A stretch of 55,847 nucleotides of DNA from Rhodospirillaceae bacterium (GTDB lineage: Bacteria > Pseudomonadota > Alphaproteobacteria > Rhodospirillales > Casp-alpha2). The notes under the pieces were generated by a model, which saw only the letters and a program-made list of their open reading frames with translations, was not told where the DNA came from and made no database searches. Numbering within the stretch: the stretch's first letter is position 1; every line of letters starts with the position of its first letter. Below are positions 10,041 to 18,716 of the stretch, in pieces. The translations under genes and the position numbers were made by a program. Location of the stretch: contig NZAZ01000127.1 of NCBI GenBank assembly GCA_002686255.1, positions 1 to 55,847 of the forward strand. Direction: 5' to 3'.

Positions 10041-10661
10041 TTAAAACTCGACCCCCGCCTGCGCCTTGACGCCGGAACGGAATGGATGCTTGACCATGGT
10101 CATCTCGGTCACCAGGTCGGCGATCTCGATCAGCTCGTCCTTGGCGTTGCGCCCGGTGACGACCACGTGCAGGCCGCGGGGCTTGGCTTTCAGCGTCTCG
10201 ACCACGTCGGTGAGCGAAATGTAGTCATACCTGAGCACGATATTGAGCTCGTCCAGGATCACCATCTTATAGGAATCGTCGGCGATCATCTCCTTGGCCG
10301 CCGCCCAGGCCGTCTCGGCGGCCTCGATGTCGCGTTTCCGGTCCTGGGTTTCCCAGGTGAAGCCCTCGCCCATGGCCCTGATGGTGACGAGATCGGGAAA
10401 CGCCGCCAGCACGTCCCGCTCGCCGGTTTCCCAGACGCCCTTGACGAACTGCACGATGCCGACATGCATGCCGTGGCCGATGGCGCGCATGGCCAGTCCC
10501 ATGGCCGCCGTCGATTTTCCCTTGCCCTTGCCGGTGTGGACGATGATCAGCCCCTTCTCGATGGTCTTGGTAGCCAGGATCTTGTCCCGGGCCGCCTTTT
10601 TCTTGGCCATCTTCTCGGCGTGGCGCTTGTTCAGTTTTTCTTCGCCGCTACTCTTGTCCAT
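10041..10661 (-). CDS. cobO: Cob(I)yrinic acid a,c-diamide adenosyltransferase
   Basis: 206 residues from the ATG at 10661. Longer reading is open to 10919, but that part crosses a palindromic repeat and has no family match, so the internal start is preferred. After a lysine-rich N-terminus (about 25 residues) comes the P-loop HTGKGKGKSTAAMGLA, then VQFVKGVWETGER and ILDELNIVLRYDYI, all typical CobO/BtuR motifs. It adds the 5'-deoxyadenosyl group to the cobalt. The stop is 12 bases before the SYLF gene start. A possible ribosome site is the GGGGAC about 8 bases upstream. Confidence 0.92.
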   Translation of the reverse strand: MDKSSGEEKLNKRHAEKMAKKKAARDKILATKTIEKGLIIVHTGKGKGKSTAAMGLAMRAIGHGMHVGIVQFVKGVWETGERDVLAAFPDLVTIRAMGEGFTWETQDRKRDIEAAETAWAAAKEMIADDSYKMVILDELNIVLRYDYISLTDVVETLKAKPRGLHVVVTGRNAKDELIEIADLVTEMTMVKHPFRSGVKAQAGVEF

Positions 10662-10825
10662 CCTTGCCGTCCCCAAACTGAATTCTTTTGTAGCGCGTTT
10701 GGCGCGCTTCCGCCACAGGGGCGAGACGGCGATCTTTGTCATGGCCTTGCTCCTGGCGTCCTTCGCCGCCGCCGGAGCGTCCGCCTGCGGTCCCGCCAGC
10801 GCGGATAGGGGGGCAGGGTGAAAAG

Positions 10826-10918
10826 TGAACCACCAAGGCGCAAAGACTCTAAAAAGGGTGTTTCTCAATCTCTTGTTATTTTTCCCCATCTTATTTTTCT
10901 TCGTGTCTTTGTGGTTCA
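10826..10918. repeat. 93-bp palindromic intergenic repeat
   Basis: Terminal inverted arms TGAACCACCAAGGCGCAAAG (from 10826) and its near-complement ending at 10918 match at 17 of 21 positions. The centre is AT-rich. The arm wording (AACCAC.AAG.C.CAAAGA) resembles a dispersed element found in many unrelated bacteria, which often yields spurious ORFs reading NHKDTK. The family link is from memory. It lies about 165 bases upstream of cobO and is non-coding. Confidence 0.7.
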
Positions 10919-10936
10919 AGAACAGGGTCCCAGTAA

Positions 10937-10970
10937 GGATACGGGATACGGGGACAAGGATACGGGGACA
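10937..10970. repeat. Short direct repeat, unit GGATACGGGGACA
   Basis: Two exact copies of GGATACGGGGACA at 10944-10956 and 10958-10970 (period 14), preceded by a partial copy GGATACGGG at 10937. It directly follows the 93-bp palindrome and is followed by CGATACTTAATTC. The gap 10662-11018 holds no gene that I can support; these two repeats fill most of it. Confidence 0.65.
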
Positions 10971-11018
10971 CGATACTTAATTCAGTTAAATATTCACCGG
11001 AATTGGTGGGGCGAAGCC

Positions 11019-11351
11019 TTACTCCAACAACAACGCGCCAAGCTTTGCGGTGATTTCATTCATCACCGCGTTCGGGACCTTCCCCACCACCTCAATATCG
11101 CGTACGTGCCGATCCAGGCTTTTTACCTGATCCGACAGCACCGCGCCAACGACGGCCAACCCCTCGGGAAGCACGACCTCGAATGGGTATCCCTTGATCG
11201 TCGTGGTAATTGGACAGACAACGACAAAAGCCGTTTTCCGATGGTATTCGCGGGGAGACAAGACAACCGCCGGCCGGCGCCCCGCCTGTTCGTGGCCGGC
11301 CCGGGGGGTGAAGGTGATCCAGATGAGATCTCCTCGGCCCGGCGTCGCCAT
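11019..11351 (-). CDS. mazF: MazF/PemK-type endoribonuclease toxin
   Basis: 110 residues, the usual MazF size. Family features are the start GRGDLIWITFTPRAGHEQAGRRPAVVLS (catalytic Arg region) and VCPITTTIKGYPFEV near 47-60, with DQVKSLD near 76. MazF toxins cut mRNA at short sequences when the antitoxin is degraded. The start overlaps the mazE stop by one base (TAATG), the normal coupled order antitoxin then toxin. The pair separates cobN from cobO. Confidence 0.9.
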   Translation of the reverse strand: MATPGRGDLIWITFTPRAGHEQAGRRPAVVLSPREYHRKTAFVVVCPITTTIKGYPFEVVLPEGLAVVGAVLSDQVKSLDRHVRDIEVVGKVPNAVMNEITAKLGALLLE

Positions 11352-11587
11352 TACAGGATTTCCTGGCCCACCGGGCTGGTGTCGATCGATTCGGGTTGGT
11401 TGTCCTTGGTTATTCCGGCCAACAGTTGCTTGAGGTCATAAGACGGCTTTGCCGGGGTAACGAGGAGACGCCCATCCTCAGCGTCCAAATCGACGGCGTC
11501 CCCTTCTTTCAAATGAAGACGATCAACGAATGCCTTGGGAAGCCGGAGGGAAAGGCTGTTTCCCCATTTGGCAATGTGGCTCCGCAT
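11351..11587 (-). CDS. mazE: MazE/AbrB-type antitoxin
   Basis: 78 residues. Residues 1-48 form a SpoVT-AbrB swapped-hairpin DNA-binding domain (AKWGNSLSLRLPKAFVDRL, LKEGDAVDLD). The C-terminal 30 residues are acidic and presumably wrap the MazF toxin. It is first in the two-gene operon and should repress its own promoter together with MazF. A palindromic operator candidate lies 42 bases upstream. Confidence 0.9.
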   Translation of the reverse strand: MRSHIAKWGNSLSLRLPKAFVDRLHLKEGDAVDLDAEDGRLLVTPAKPSYDLKQLLAGITKDNQPESIDTSPVGQEIL

Positions 11588-11628
11588 GGATTTCTCCTGT
11601 TTTCAAATATTCCGCATTTTGCTCAAAT

Positions 11629-11645
11629 GTATATACGTAGTATAC
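11629..11645 (-). promoter_or_regulatory. Candidate mazEF operator/promoter
   Basis: GTATA-N7-TATAC inverted repeat, reading GTATACTACGTATATAC on the minus strand. It contains TATACT, a good -10 candidate, so repressor binding would block RNA polymerase. The -35 is less clear (TTGTTA, spacing about 20). The surrounding 11588-11705 is AT-rich compared with flanking cob genes. Confidence 0.5.
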
Positions 11646-11705
11646 ACTGCAACCATTCTTTTGGTAACAATTTTACACCCACTTTAATTGGCCACAGGGG
11701 CGGGG

Positions 11706-14700
11706 CTACTCCGCCGCCGTATCGGCCGCCGCTTCCCCGGCCAGCGCCCGCAGCCGGCCGTGGGTCGAGTTGAGCCGGGGCTTCCACAGGCCCCTTTCCT
11801 GGGCCTCGATCAGGCGCCCGCTCATTTCCCTGAGCGCCGCCGGGTTGTTCTGTTCCAGGAACGCGCGCACGGTGTCGTCTTCCAGATAGGCCTCATAGAC
11901 GGCGTCAAAGTGGTGGTCGCGGACTGAGTGCGCCGTGGCGGCGAAGGCGAACAGGTAATCGACCGTCGCCGCCATCTCAAACGCCCCCTTGTAGCCGTGC
12001 CGCATGACGCCTTCGATCCATTTCGGGTTGACCACCCGGGCCCGGACGACGCGGGCGACCTCTTCGTCGAGGGTATGGACGCGCGGGCGTTCGGGCCGCG
12101 AGTGGTCGTTGTGATAGACCGAGGGCTGGCGGCCGGAAAGCGACCTGACCGCCGCCGTCATGCCGCCTTCGAACTGGTAGTAATCGTCCGAATCCAGAAG
12201 ATCGTGTTCCCGGTTGTCCTGGTTGTGGACAACGGCCTCGACTTTTTTCAGCCGCGTCTCGAACAGGCCGTGCCGGGCCTGGCCTTCGGTGCCGGCGCCG
12301 TAGGCGTAGCCGCCCCAGGCGATGTAGGCGCGGGCCAGGTCTTCGTCCGTCCGCCAACCCTTCTCGTCGATCAGCGCCTGCAGGCCGGCGCCATAGGCCC
12401 CCGGCTTCGAGCCGAAGACCCTAAACCCGGCGCGAAGGGCGGCGTCTTCCTCGCTGACCCCGTCGGCAACCAGACGCCGGGCCTCGTCGGCGGCCCTTTC
12501 GGCCATGGGGTTGTCCTCGGGGCTTTCATCGAGCGCCGCGACGGCGCGGGCGGCGGAATCGAACAGGTCGATGAGCCCGGGAAAGGCGTCGCGGAAAAAC
12601 CCCGACACCCGGAGCATCACGTCGACCCGGGGCCTTCCCAAGACCGACACCGGCATGACCTCGAACCCCGTCACCCGCCTCGACGCCGTGTCCCATTGGG
12701 GTTTGACCCCCATCAGCGCCAATCCTTGCGCGATGTCGTCGCCGCCGGTGCGCATGTTGGACGTTCCCCAGCAGCTTATCGCCATCCCCCTGGGCCAGGC
12801 GCCGTGGTCCTGTTTGTGACGCTCGGCCAGCAGTCCCGCCGACCGCCAGCCCAGCGTCCACGCCGCCGGCGTCGGCACGGTGCGGGTGTCGATGGAATAG
12901 AAGTTGCGTCCCGTCGGCAGCACGTCGGGGCGCCCGCGGGTCGGGGCGCCGGACGGCCCGGGCTCGACGAACGAACCCGAAAGGCCGGTCAGGAAACCCT
13001 CGATTTCCGCTTTTCCAGATTCCTCGACCGCCGGGCGCAGGAATGTTTCGATATAACCCAGAACCTTCCGCGTCGCCGTCCAGGCGGAATCAGGGGATTG
13101 ATCGCCGGAAACCAGCTCTGAGGCCAGCGCCTCCAGCCGTTCCACCGTGTCGCCGATGCTGCGCCACGGGGGTTCATCGGCGAGAATCTCTTTCAGAACC
13201 TTCGGCCGGGGGCCGGCCCATTTTTCGCCCATTTCGCAATCCAGGGGATCGAAATCGAGGCTTAAGTCCGAACACATCGCGCGGAGCAGCGATTGCCCCT
13301 CGCCCCCGTCTCCTTCCCCGTCTCCGGCGCCGGCGCGGGGAATGCGGACCAGGGCGACCAGCAGGTCGGTCAGCAGCCGGCCTTTAGGCGTGACGCCGAA
13401 GACGTGCAGGCCGTCCCGGATCTGCATTTCCTTCAGCTCGCACAGATAATTGTCGAGCTTGGTGATGGCCTGGGTCCCGGCATCGCCGCCGTTGATGCCG
13501 CAGTCCTGATCGAGGCCCGTTTGCTGGCAGAGTTCAAAAATGTCGTGCTTGAGGACCTTCAGCCGCCGGGGATCGAGGTCCTGGGCTTCGTAATATTCAT
13601 CGACCAGTTGCTCGAGATTGCGGAGCGGCCCGTAGCTTTCGGCGCGCGTCAGCGGCGGCGTCAAATGATCGACGATCACGGCGCTCATGCGCCGCTTGGC
13701 CTGGGTGCCTTCGCCGGGGTCGTTGACGATGAACGGATAGACGTTGGGCAGCGGCCCCAGGGCCGCTTCGGGAAAGCATCCGGACGACAGCGCCATTGCC
13801 TTGCCCGGCAGCCATTCCAGGTTTCCGTGCTTGCCCATATGGACCACGGCGTCGGCGCTGAAACCGCGCCTGAGCCAGGCGTGAAAGGCGAGATAGTTGT
13901 GCGGCGGCACCAGGTCCGGGTCGTGGTAGCTGGCCTTGGGATCCAGATGATAGCCGCGCGCCGGTTGCAGGCAGACGGCGGCGTTGCCGAGACGGAACGC
14001 CGGGATGGCGAAGCTTCCGCAATCGACCTCGCCGGGGATGAAGAACGGGTCTTCCTCGGCCGCGCCCCAACGCTCGTGAACGGCTTTTCGCGCCGATTCC
14101 GGCACCGCCGCCAGGAACAACTGATAATCGGCCATCGACAGCGTTTCGGTGACGTTGCGATTGGCCAGGGCCTTGAAGTCGTTGGTCGGCCCGGCCATCA
14201 GGCGGTCGATCAGTTGGCCGCCGTCATCGGGGATATCGGTGACGCCATAGCCTTTACGTTTAAGCGCGCCCAGCACGTTGACGGTGGCGGCGGGGGTGTC
14301 GAGGCCGACGCCGTTGCCGATGCGTCCGTCGCGGTTGGGGTAATTGGCCAGCACCAGGGCGATGCGGCGCTCAGCAGCCGGTTTCAGCCGCAGCGCCGCC
14401 CAGTTGGCGGCCAGGTCGGAGACGAACTCGATGCGGTCGGCGACCGGTTCGTATTCGACGATGTCGGTTTCGGTCAGCGGATCGCGGCGCTTCAGGCCCT
14501 TGAACGACACGGCGCGGCTTAGTATCCGGCCGTCGACTTCCGGCAGCGCCACGTTCATGGCGATGTCGCGGGGGCCGAGGCCGCGGGTGCCGTGCCGCCA
14601 GTCGTGCTCGTTGCCGCCGGAAAAGACGATTTGCAGGATCACCGGGCCCGGCCGGTCCCTGTCGCCGGTGACGTCGCCGATGACGTCGAACGGCGTCGGC

Positions 14701-15536
14701 GTGCGCTTGATGCCGGGCACCGAAACGGCGAAACCGGTGGCGTTGAGGACGACGTCGGGCACAGCCCCACTCAGCAGTTCCTCCAGGGTCGCCGCCGCCA
14801 CCGGGTCCTTGAGGCTGGCGACGAAAACCGGCAGCGGGTTCAGCCCCTTTGACCTCAAGCCTTCGATCAGGGCGTCGATGGCCTTCAGGTTCCCGGCCTG
14901 CACCAGGGCCCGGTAGAACACCAGCGCCGCGACCGGGGCTTCGGCTTTCCATGTCGCCCGCACGGCTTCCAGGCCGGGGGTTTCCAATCCGGGCCAGTAA
15001 AGCCCGGCCCGAACCAGGGGCCGGGGTTCCCGCCATTCAGAGTCAAAGCCGATGAGGCCGGCGGCGAATTTGAGGAAATCGAGAGCGTTTTCCGGCCCGC
15101 CGTGGACCCCGTATTGCCACAGCCGGTGCTGGGCCTCGGCGGTGACCGTGGTCAGCGCCGCCAGTTCGGGGTCGGGCTGGTCGTCGCCGGGAAGGAAAGC
15201 CACCGGGATGTCCCTGTCCCGGCAGATGCGGGCGATTTCGTCGGTGCCATGGGGCCAATAGCCGCGCCCGCCGAGAAGCCGGACGACGACCAGCTTCGCG
15301 TGGGCGACGACGTCTTCGGCGTAATGATCGACGGAACGGTCATGGCCGAGATGCAGCAGGCTGGCGAGCCTGAGGCTGGGAAAGTCCCCGGCGTCGAGCT
15401 TCGCCCGCGCCTGCGCCAGCGCCGCCAGTTCCATATCGGCGGCCGACAGCACGACGATGTCGCCCGGGCTCTGGTCCGGATGGACGGGGCGCGAACCGTC
15501 GGCAATGGCGCCGCGTTGTGCGGCAAGTTGATGCAT
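11706..15536 (-). CDS. cobN: Aerobic cobaltochelatase large subunit CobN
   Basis: 1276 residues, a full-length CobN. Family blocks include RGYWPHGTDEIARICRDRDIPVAFLPGD near 90-118, WLPGKAMALSSGCFPEAALGPLPNVYPFIVNDPGEGTQAKRR in several motifs near 575-615, and MHMGKHGNLEW-like VVHMGKHGNLEWLPG. It binds hydrogenobyrinic acid a,c-diamide and inserts cobalt with the ATPase partners CobS and CobT, which are not in this window. The neighbours cobU (28 bases upstream) and mazE (downstream) show it is the last cob gene before the toxin-antitoxin interruption. It could instead be a magnesium-chelatase-H-like paralogue, but the context makes CobN much more likely. Confidence 0.93.
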   Translation of the reverse strand: MHQLAAQRGAIADGSRPVHPDQSPGDIVVLSAADMELAALAQARAKLDAGDFPSLRLASLLHLGHDRSVDHYAEDVVAHAKLVVVRLLGGRGYWPHGTDEIARICRDRDIPVAFLPGDDQPDPELAALTTVTAEAQHRLWQYGVHGGPENALDFLKFAAGLIGFDSEWREPRPLVRAGLYWPGLETPGLEAVRATWKAEAPVAALVFYRALVQAGNLKAIDALIEGLRSKGLNPLPVFVASLKDPVAAATLEELLSGAVPDVVLNATGFAVSVPGIKRTPTPFDVIGDVTGDRDRPGPVILQIVFSGGNEHDWRHGTRGLGPRDIAMNVALPEVDGRILSRAVSFKGLKRRDPLTETDIVEYEPVADRIEFVSDLAANWAALRLKPAAERRIALVLANYPNRDGRIGNGVGLDTPAATVNVLGALKRKGYGVTDIPDDGGQLIDRLMAGPTNDFKALANRNVTETLSMADYQLFLAAVPESARKAVHERWGAAEEDPFFIPGEVDCGSFAIPAFRLGNAAVCLQPARGYHLDPKASYHDPDLVPPHNYLAFHAWLRRGFSADAVVHMGKHGNLEWLPGKAMALSSGCFPEAALGPLPNVYPFIVNDPGEGTQAKRRMSAVIVDHLTPPLTRAESYGPLRNLEQLVDEYYEAQDLDPRRLKVLKHDIFELCQQTGLDQDCGINGGDAGTQAITKLDNYLCELKEMQIRDGLHVFGVTPKGRLLTDLLVALVRIPRAGAGDGEGDGGEGQSLLRAMCSDLSLDFDPLDCEMGEKWAGPRPKVLKEILADEPPWRSIGDTVERLEALASELVSGDQSPDSAWTATRKVLGYIETFLRPAVEESGKAEIEGFLTGLSGSFVEPGPSGAPTRGRPDVLPTGRNFYSIDTRTVPTPAAWTLGWRSAGLLAERHKQDHGAWPRGMAISCWGTSNMRTGGDDIAQGLALMGVKPQWDTASRRVTGFEVMPVSVLGRPRVDVMLRVSGFFRDAFPGLIDLFDSAARAVAALDESPEDNPMAERAADEARRLVADGVSEEDAALRAGFRVFGSKPGAYGAGLQALIDEKGWRTDEDLARAYIAWGGYAYGAGTEGQARHGLFETRLKKVEAVVHNQDNREHDLLDSDDYYQFEGGMTAAVRSLSGRQPSVYHNDHSRPERPRVHTLDEEVARVVRARVVNPKWIEGVMRHGYKGAFEMAATVDYLFAFAATAHSVRDHHFDAVYEAYLEDDTVRAFLEQNNPAALREMSGRLIEAQERGLWKPRLNSTHGRLRALAGEAAADTAAE

Positions 15537-15564
15537 GGAAAGCCCGCCCTTTGTTTCTTTTGGC

Positions 15565-16071
15565 CTATTCGGCTTCTTTTATTGCCCGCGCAAGCCCGGC
15601 GGTGACCGACACCACCCTTTGGGCGGCGGCGGCCACGGCCTGGTTCATGCGCCCGGCATTGTCCATATAGGCGCGGGCGAGGACATTGTCAGGCACAATC
15701 CCCATCCCGACTTCGTTCGACACCAACACCACCGGCCCGGGCAGCACGCCCAGACGGTTCACCAGCGCCTGGACTTCGTTATCGGCGTCCCGCCCCGCCG
15801 CCATCAGGTTCGACATCCACAGCGTCAGGCAATCGACCACCACCGGCTTCTGACGGCCGGAATGGGCGCCCAGCGCGGCGGCGATATCCAGAGGCTCCTC
15901 CACGGTTTCCCAGCCGGGGCCGCGGCGTTTTTTGTGTTCCTCGATACGGGCCGCCATTTCCGCGTCCTTGGCCTCGGCGGTGGCCAGGTAAATCCTTGGC
16001 GCCAGGAATTCCACCAAGCCCTCGGCGTGACGGCTTTTGCCCGAGCGCGCGCCGCCCAACACAAGGGTCAC
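15565..16071 (-). CDS. cobU: Adenosylcobinamide kinase / adenosylcobinamide-phosphate guanylyltransferase
   Basis: 168 residues from a GTG at 16071, chosen because the P-loop LVLGGARSGKSRHAE must be at the N-terminus and the longer open frame has no homology. Other family motifs are VVDCLTLWMSNLM and VSNEVGMGIVPDNVLARAYMD. The enzyme phosphorylates and then GMP-activates cobinamide in lower-loop assembly. It lies 26 bases after the histidine phosphatase and 28 bases before cobN. Called cobP in Pseudomonas denitrificans nomenclature. Confidence 0.9.
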   Translation of the reverse strand: MTLVLGGARSGKSRHAEGLVEFLAPRIYLATAEAKDAEMAARIEEHKKRRGPGWETVEEPLDIAAALGAHSGRQKPVVVDCLTLWMSNLMAAGRDADNEVQALVNRLGVLPGPVVLVSNEVGMGIVPDNVLARAYMDNAGRMNQAVAAAAQRVVSVTAGLARAIKEAE

Positions 16072-16097
16072 CGGGGCCAAGATTTTGGATTGGGCGT

Positions 16098-16748
16098 TCA
16101 AGGCCAGGTTCTCCGGTCCGCCAACACCGGCCGGTTGACGCCGCACACCCGCCACACGCCGCCGGCGCCGCGCAACAGGCCGTCCTCGACGTGCTCGAGG
16201 ACGCTGATCGACAGGGCGTCGATCCTGAGCGCCATGCCCTGCTCGGGCTCGAGCTTGAGGGCTATGGAAAGGGCGGCGCGGATGGTGCCGCCATGGGTGA
16301 TGGCGACGATGTCGCGGCCTTGGTGTTCGATCGTCAGGCGGCCCATGACGTCGCCGGTGCGCTTGATCTGATCGGCGAAGCTTTCGCCCCCCGGCGGCCG
16401 GGTCCGGGTCGGGTCGCCCCAGAAGGCCTCATAGGTGTCCTTGTCCCGTTTATGCATCTCATCCCAGGAAAGCCCCTGCCAATCACCGAAGTTCTGTTCG
16501 CCCAGGTTTTCCTCGATGGCCGGTTCGGGAAAATCCAGCCCGGCGTCGGCGACGGCCCGGGCGGTCTTGATGGCGCGGCTCAAATGGCTGGTGACCCACA
16601 CCGCGCCCTCGGGCAGGGCGCCGGCCAGGGCTTCGATCCGGACCTTGTCGGAAACGTCGCAATCGACGTCGTTGGAGCCATAGATCACCCCGTCAACGCC
16701 GGCCACCGGCGCGTGGCGCACCCACCACCATCGAGTTTCAGGGCTCAA
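16098..16748 (-). CDS. cobC: Histidine phosphatase family protein, probable alpha-ribazole phosphatase
   Basis: 216 residues from a TTG at 16748, which overlaps the cobS stop as TTGA, with an AGGGG about 8 bases upstream. The reading frame is open further upstream, but only as a shadow of cobS. The catalytic RHAP motif is at residues 11-14, with TSHLSRAIKTARAVAD near 54 and a second catalytic His in AITHGGTIRAAL near 150. In this context it most likely removes the phosphate of alpha-ribazole phosphate or adenosylcobalamin phosphate. Other phosphoglycerate-mutase-like activities cannot be excluded. Confidence 0.8.
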   Translation of the reverse strand: MSPETRWWWVRHAPVAGVDGVIYGSNDVDCDVSDKVRIEALAGALPEGAVWVTSHLSRAIKTARAVADAGLDFPEPAIEENLGEQNFGDWQGLSWDEMHKRDKDTYEAFWGDPTRTRPPGGESFADQIKRTGDVMGRLTIEHQGRDIVAITHGGTIRAALSIALKLEPEQGMALRIDALSISVLEHVEDGLLRGAGGVWRVCGVNRPVLADRRTWP

Positions 16749-17542
16749 AACGCCGCCCCTGCCGCCGCCAGCACGGCGATTTCCGCCGCCTGCTGCTGGG
16801 CGCCCAGGACATCCCCGGTGAAGCCGCCGACCTGACGCTCGGCCAGCCAGGCCAGGGCGGCGACGGCGACAGTCGCCATCGCCAACGCCATCAGTCCGCC
16901 GCCCGGACCCAAAAAAAGAAATCCCAGAAGCCCGCCCAGCACCAGCGCCGTGACCCAGGATTCCTGGTCCGGCGTTCCGGCCTCGAAGGCAAGGCCGGAT
17001 TTCCGGGCCGGATTCATCGCCGCCATCACCGCCGGCAACAGGCCGCGGGAAAGGGCGGCGGCGGCCATCAATGCCAAGGCCGCCATGCCGGGACCGGGAA
17101 GCCCGCTTAAAATGCCGGCGCGGATGGCGACGGAGAAAACCACCGCCAACACCCCGAAGGCGCCGATCCGGGAATCCTTCATGATTTTGAGCTTTTTCGC
17201 CTTCGTCCGGCCGCCGCCGAAACCGTCGGCGACATCGGCCAGGCCGTCTTCGTGAAGGGCGCCGGTCACCAGCGCCGCAACCGCAAGCGCGACAAAGGCG
17301 GACGCCAGCGGATGAAGGCCGAGCCCCGCCACCACCATCAGCGACAGGCCGGCGATCGCCCCGACGGCGGCGCCGACGACCGGAAAAGCGCGGGACGAGC
17401 CGGCCAACGCCCCTTTCCCGGCTCCGTCCCTTGGCGCCGGAAACGGAAGCCGCGTCAGGAATTGCCCGGCAACACAGCAATCCCGCCACCAGCCGACAAG
17501 CTGCTCGGAAAGGAAATTGCGGGTTTTATCCAATTTGGCCAT
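16745..17542 (-). CDS. cobS: Adenosylcobinamide-GDP ribazoletransferase
   Basis: 265 residues, multi-pass membrane protein. The hallmark motif ALHEDGLADVADGFGGG is near residues 95-111, and RDSRIGAFGVLAVV, here KDSRIGAFG, follows near 122. It joins adenosyl-GDP-cobinamide to alpha-ribazole in the last step of the pathway. Its first 25 residues include the membrane-proximal WWRDCCVAGQFLTRLPFP. It is divergent from cobT (131-base gap) and is the first gene of the cobS-cobC-cobU-cobN set. Called cobV in Pseudomonas nomenclature; not to be confused with chelatase subunit CobS. Confidence 0.92.
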   Translation of the reverse strand: MAKLDKTRNFLSEQLVGWWRDCCVAGQFLTRLPFPAPRDGAGKGALAGSSRAFPVVGAAVGAIAGLSLMVVAGLGLHPLASAFVALAVAALVTGALHEDGLADVADGFGGGRTKAKKLKIMKDSRIGAFGVLAVVFSVAIRAGILSGLPGPGMAALALMAAAALSRGLLPAVMAAMNPARKSGLAFEAGTPDQESWVTALVLGGLLGFLFLGPGGGLMALAMATVAVAALAWLAERQVGGFTGDVLGAQQQAAEIAVLAAAGAAF

Positions 17543-17673
17543 GGCCCAGGACCTCTTGCCGTTCGCCGGCGCCGGCGCCGGTTTTTTTCAGGCGGGCGCG
17601 GCGGTGTATTTTCGGTTATAGGTGAAGGCCGAGGCAAAGGAAATTCCAGTCTTGAAAGAAATCTTTTAAACCG

Positions 17674-18705
17674 ATGACGCCGCCGCCGACCATCCAGGGC
17701 CTGGATGACCTGATCGAGGCCCTGAAAACCCTCCCCGGCCCGGACGCCGAAGCGGCCGAAGCCTGCGCGGCCCGGGAGAAGCAGTTGACCAAGCCGCCCG
17801 GCGCGCTCGGCCGGTTGGAGGAAATCTGTCTTTGGCTTTCCGAATGGCAAGGCCGCCACCCGCCAAGCCTGGGCGCGGCCCAGGCCCAGGTTTTCGCCGC
17901 CAATCACGGCATCGCGGCGAGGGGCGTTTCCGCCTTTCCGGCGGAGGTGACCGGGCAAATGGTCGCCAACTTCGAAGCCGGCGGCGCCGCCATCAACCAG
18001 CTTTGCCAAGCCTTCGGCGTCGGTTTCGGCGTCGATGCGCTGGCCCTTGACCGGCCGACGGAAGATTTCACCCGGGCGCCGGCGATGACGGAAGCCGAAT
18101 GCATCGATGCCTTCGTCTTCGGCATGGGTGCGGTCACCGACGGCATGGACGTTCTATGCCTGGGGGAAATGGGCATCGGCAATACGACCTCGGCGGCGAC
18201 CCTGGCGTTGGCGCTCTACGGCGGCGATGGGGCCGATTGGACCGGCGCCGGCACCGGCGTCAGCGGCAGGACGCTGGCAAACAAGACCAGAATCGTCAAT
18301 GAAGCCGTCGAATTTCACCAATCCCGTCTTGGCGCGCCCGTGCAGGCGCTGTGCTGTCTCGGCGGCCGCGAGATGGCGGCCATCGCCGGCGCCGTGCTGG
18401 CGGCGCGCTATCGCCAAGTTCCGGTTTTGTTGGACGGTTACGTGGCCAGTACCGCGGCTGCGGTGCTCGACGCCCAACACCCCGGCGCCCTCGACCATTG
18501 CCAGGTCGGCCATGTGTCGGCCGAACCGGGGCACCGACGGCTTTTGGAAAAACTGGGAAAAACGGCGCTTTTGGATCTCAACATGCGCCTCGGCGAGGCC
18601 ACGGGCGCGGTGTTGGCGGTTGCGGTCCTGAGGGCCGCCGTGGCGTGTCACACCGGCATGGCGACCTTCGAGGAGGCCGCCGTCAGCGGCGAGAAGAAAA
18701 AATAA
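17674..18705 (+). CDS. cobT: Nicotinate-nucleotide--dimethylbenzimidazole phosphoribosyltransferase
   Basis: 343 residues. Family motifs: KPPGALGRLEE near 46, VFAANHGIAARGVSAFP near 76, CLGEMGIGNTTSAATLAL near 164, and a C-terminal SAEPGHRRLLEKLG region that carries the catalytic Glu. It makes alpha-ribazole phosphate, the lower-ligand precursor consumed by CobC and CobS. It is divergent from cobS. The 131-base gap contains a GC-rich palindrome GGCGCCGGCGCC and a TTATAG that could be the cobT -10. Confidence 0.93.
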   Translation: MTPPPTIQGLDDLIEALKTLPGPDAEAAEACAAREKQLTKPPGALGRLEEICLWLSEWQGRHPPSLGAAQAQVFAANHGIAARGVSAFPAEVTGQMVANFEAGGAAINQLCQAFGVGFGVDALALDRPTEDFTRAPAMTEAECIDAFVFGMGAVTDGMDVLCLGEMGIGNTTSAATLALALYGGDGADWTGAGTGVSGRTLANKTRIVNEAVEFHQSRLGAPVQALCCLGGREMAAIAGAVLAARYRQVPVLLDGYVASTAAAVLDAQHPGALDHCQVGHVSAEPGHRRLLEKLGKTALLDLNMRLGEATGAVLAVAVLRAAVACHTGMATFEEAAVSGEKKK

Positions 18706-18716
18706 CAACGACTTAA

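Noticed and set aside
10661..10919. N-terminal extension of CobO to 10919
   Set aside because: It crosses the 93-bp palindrome and lacks homology; the ATG at 10661 gives the normal protein.
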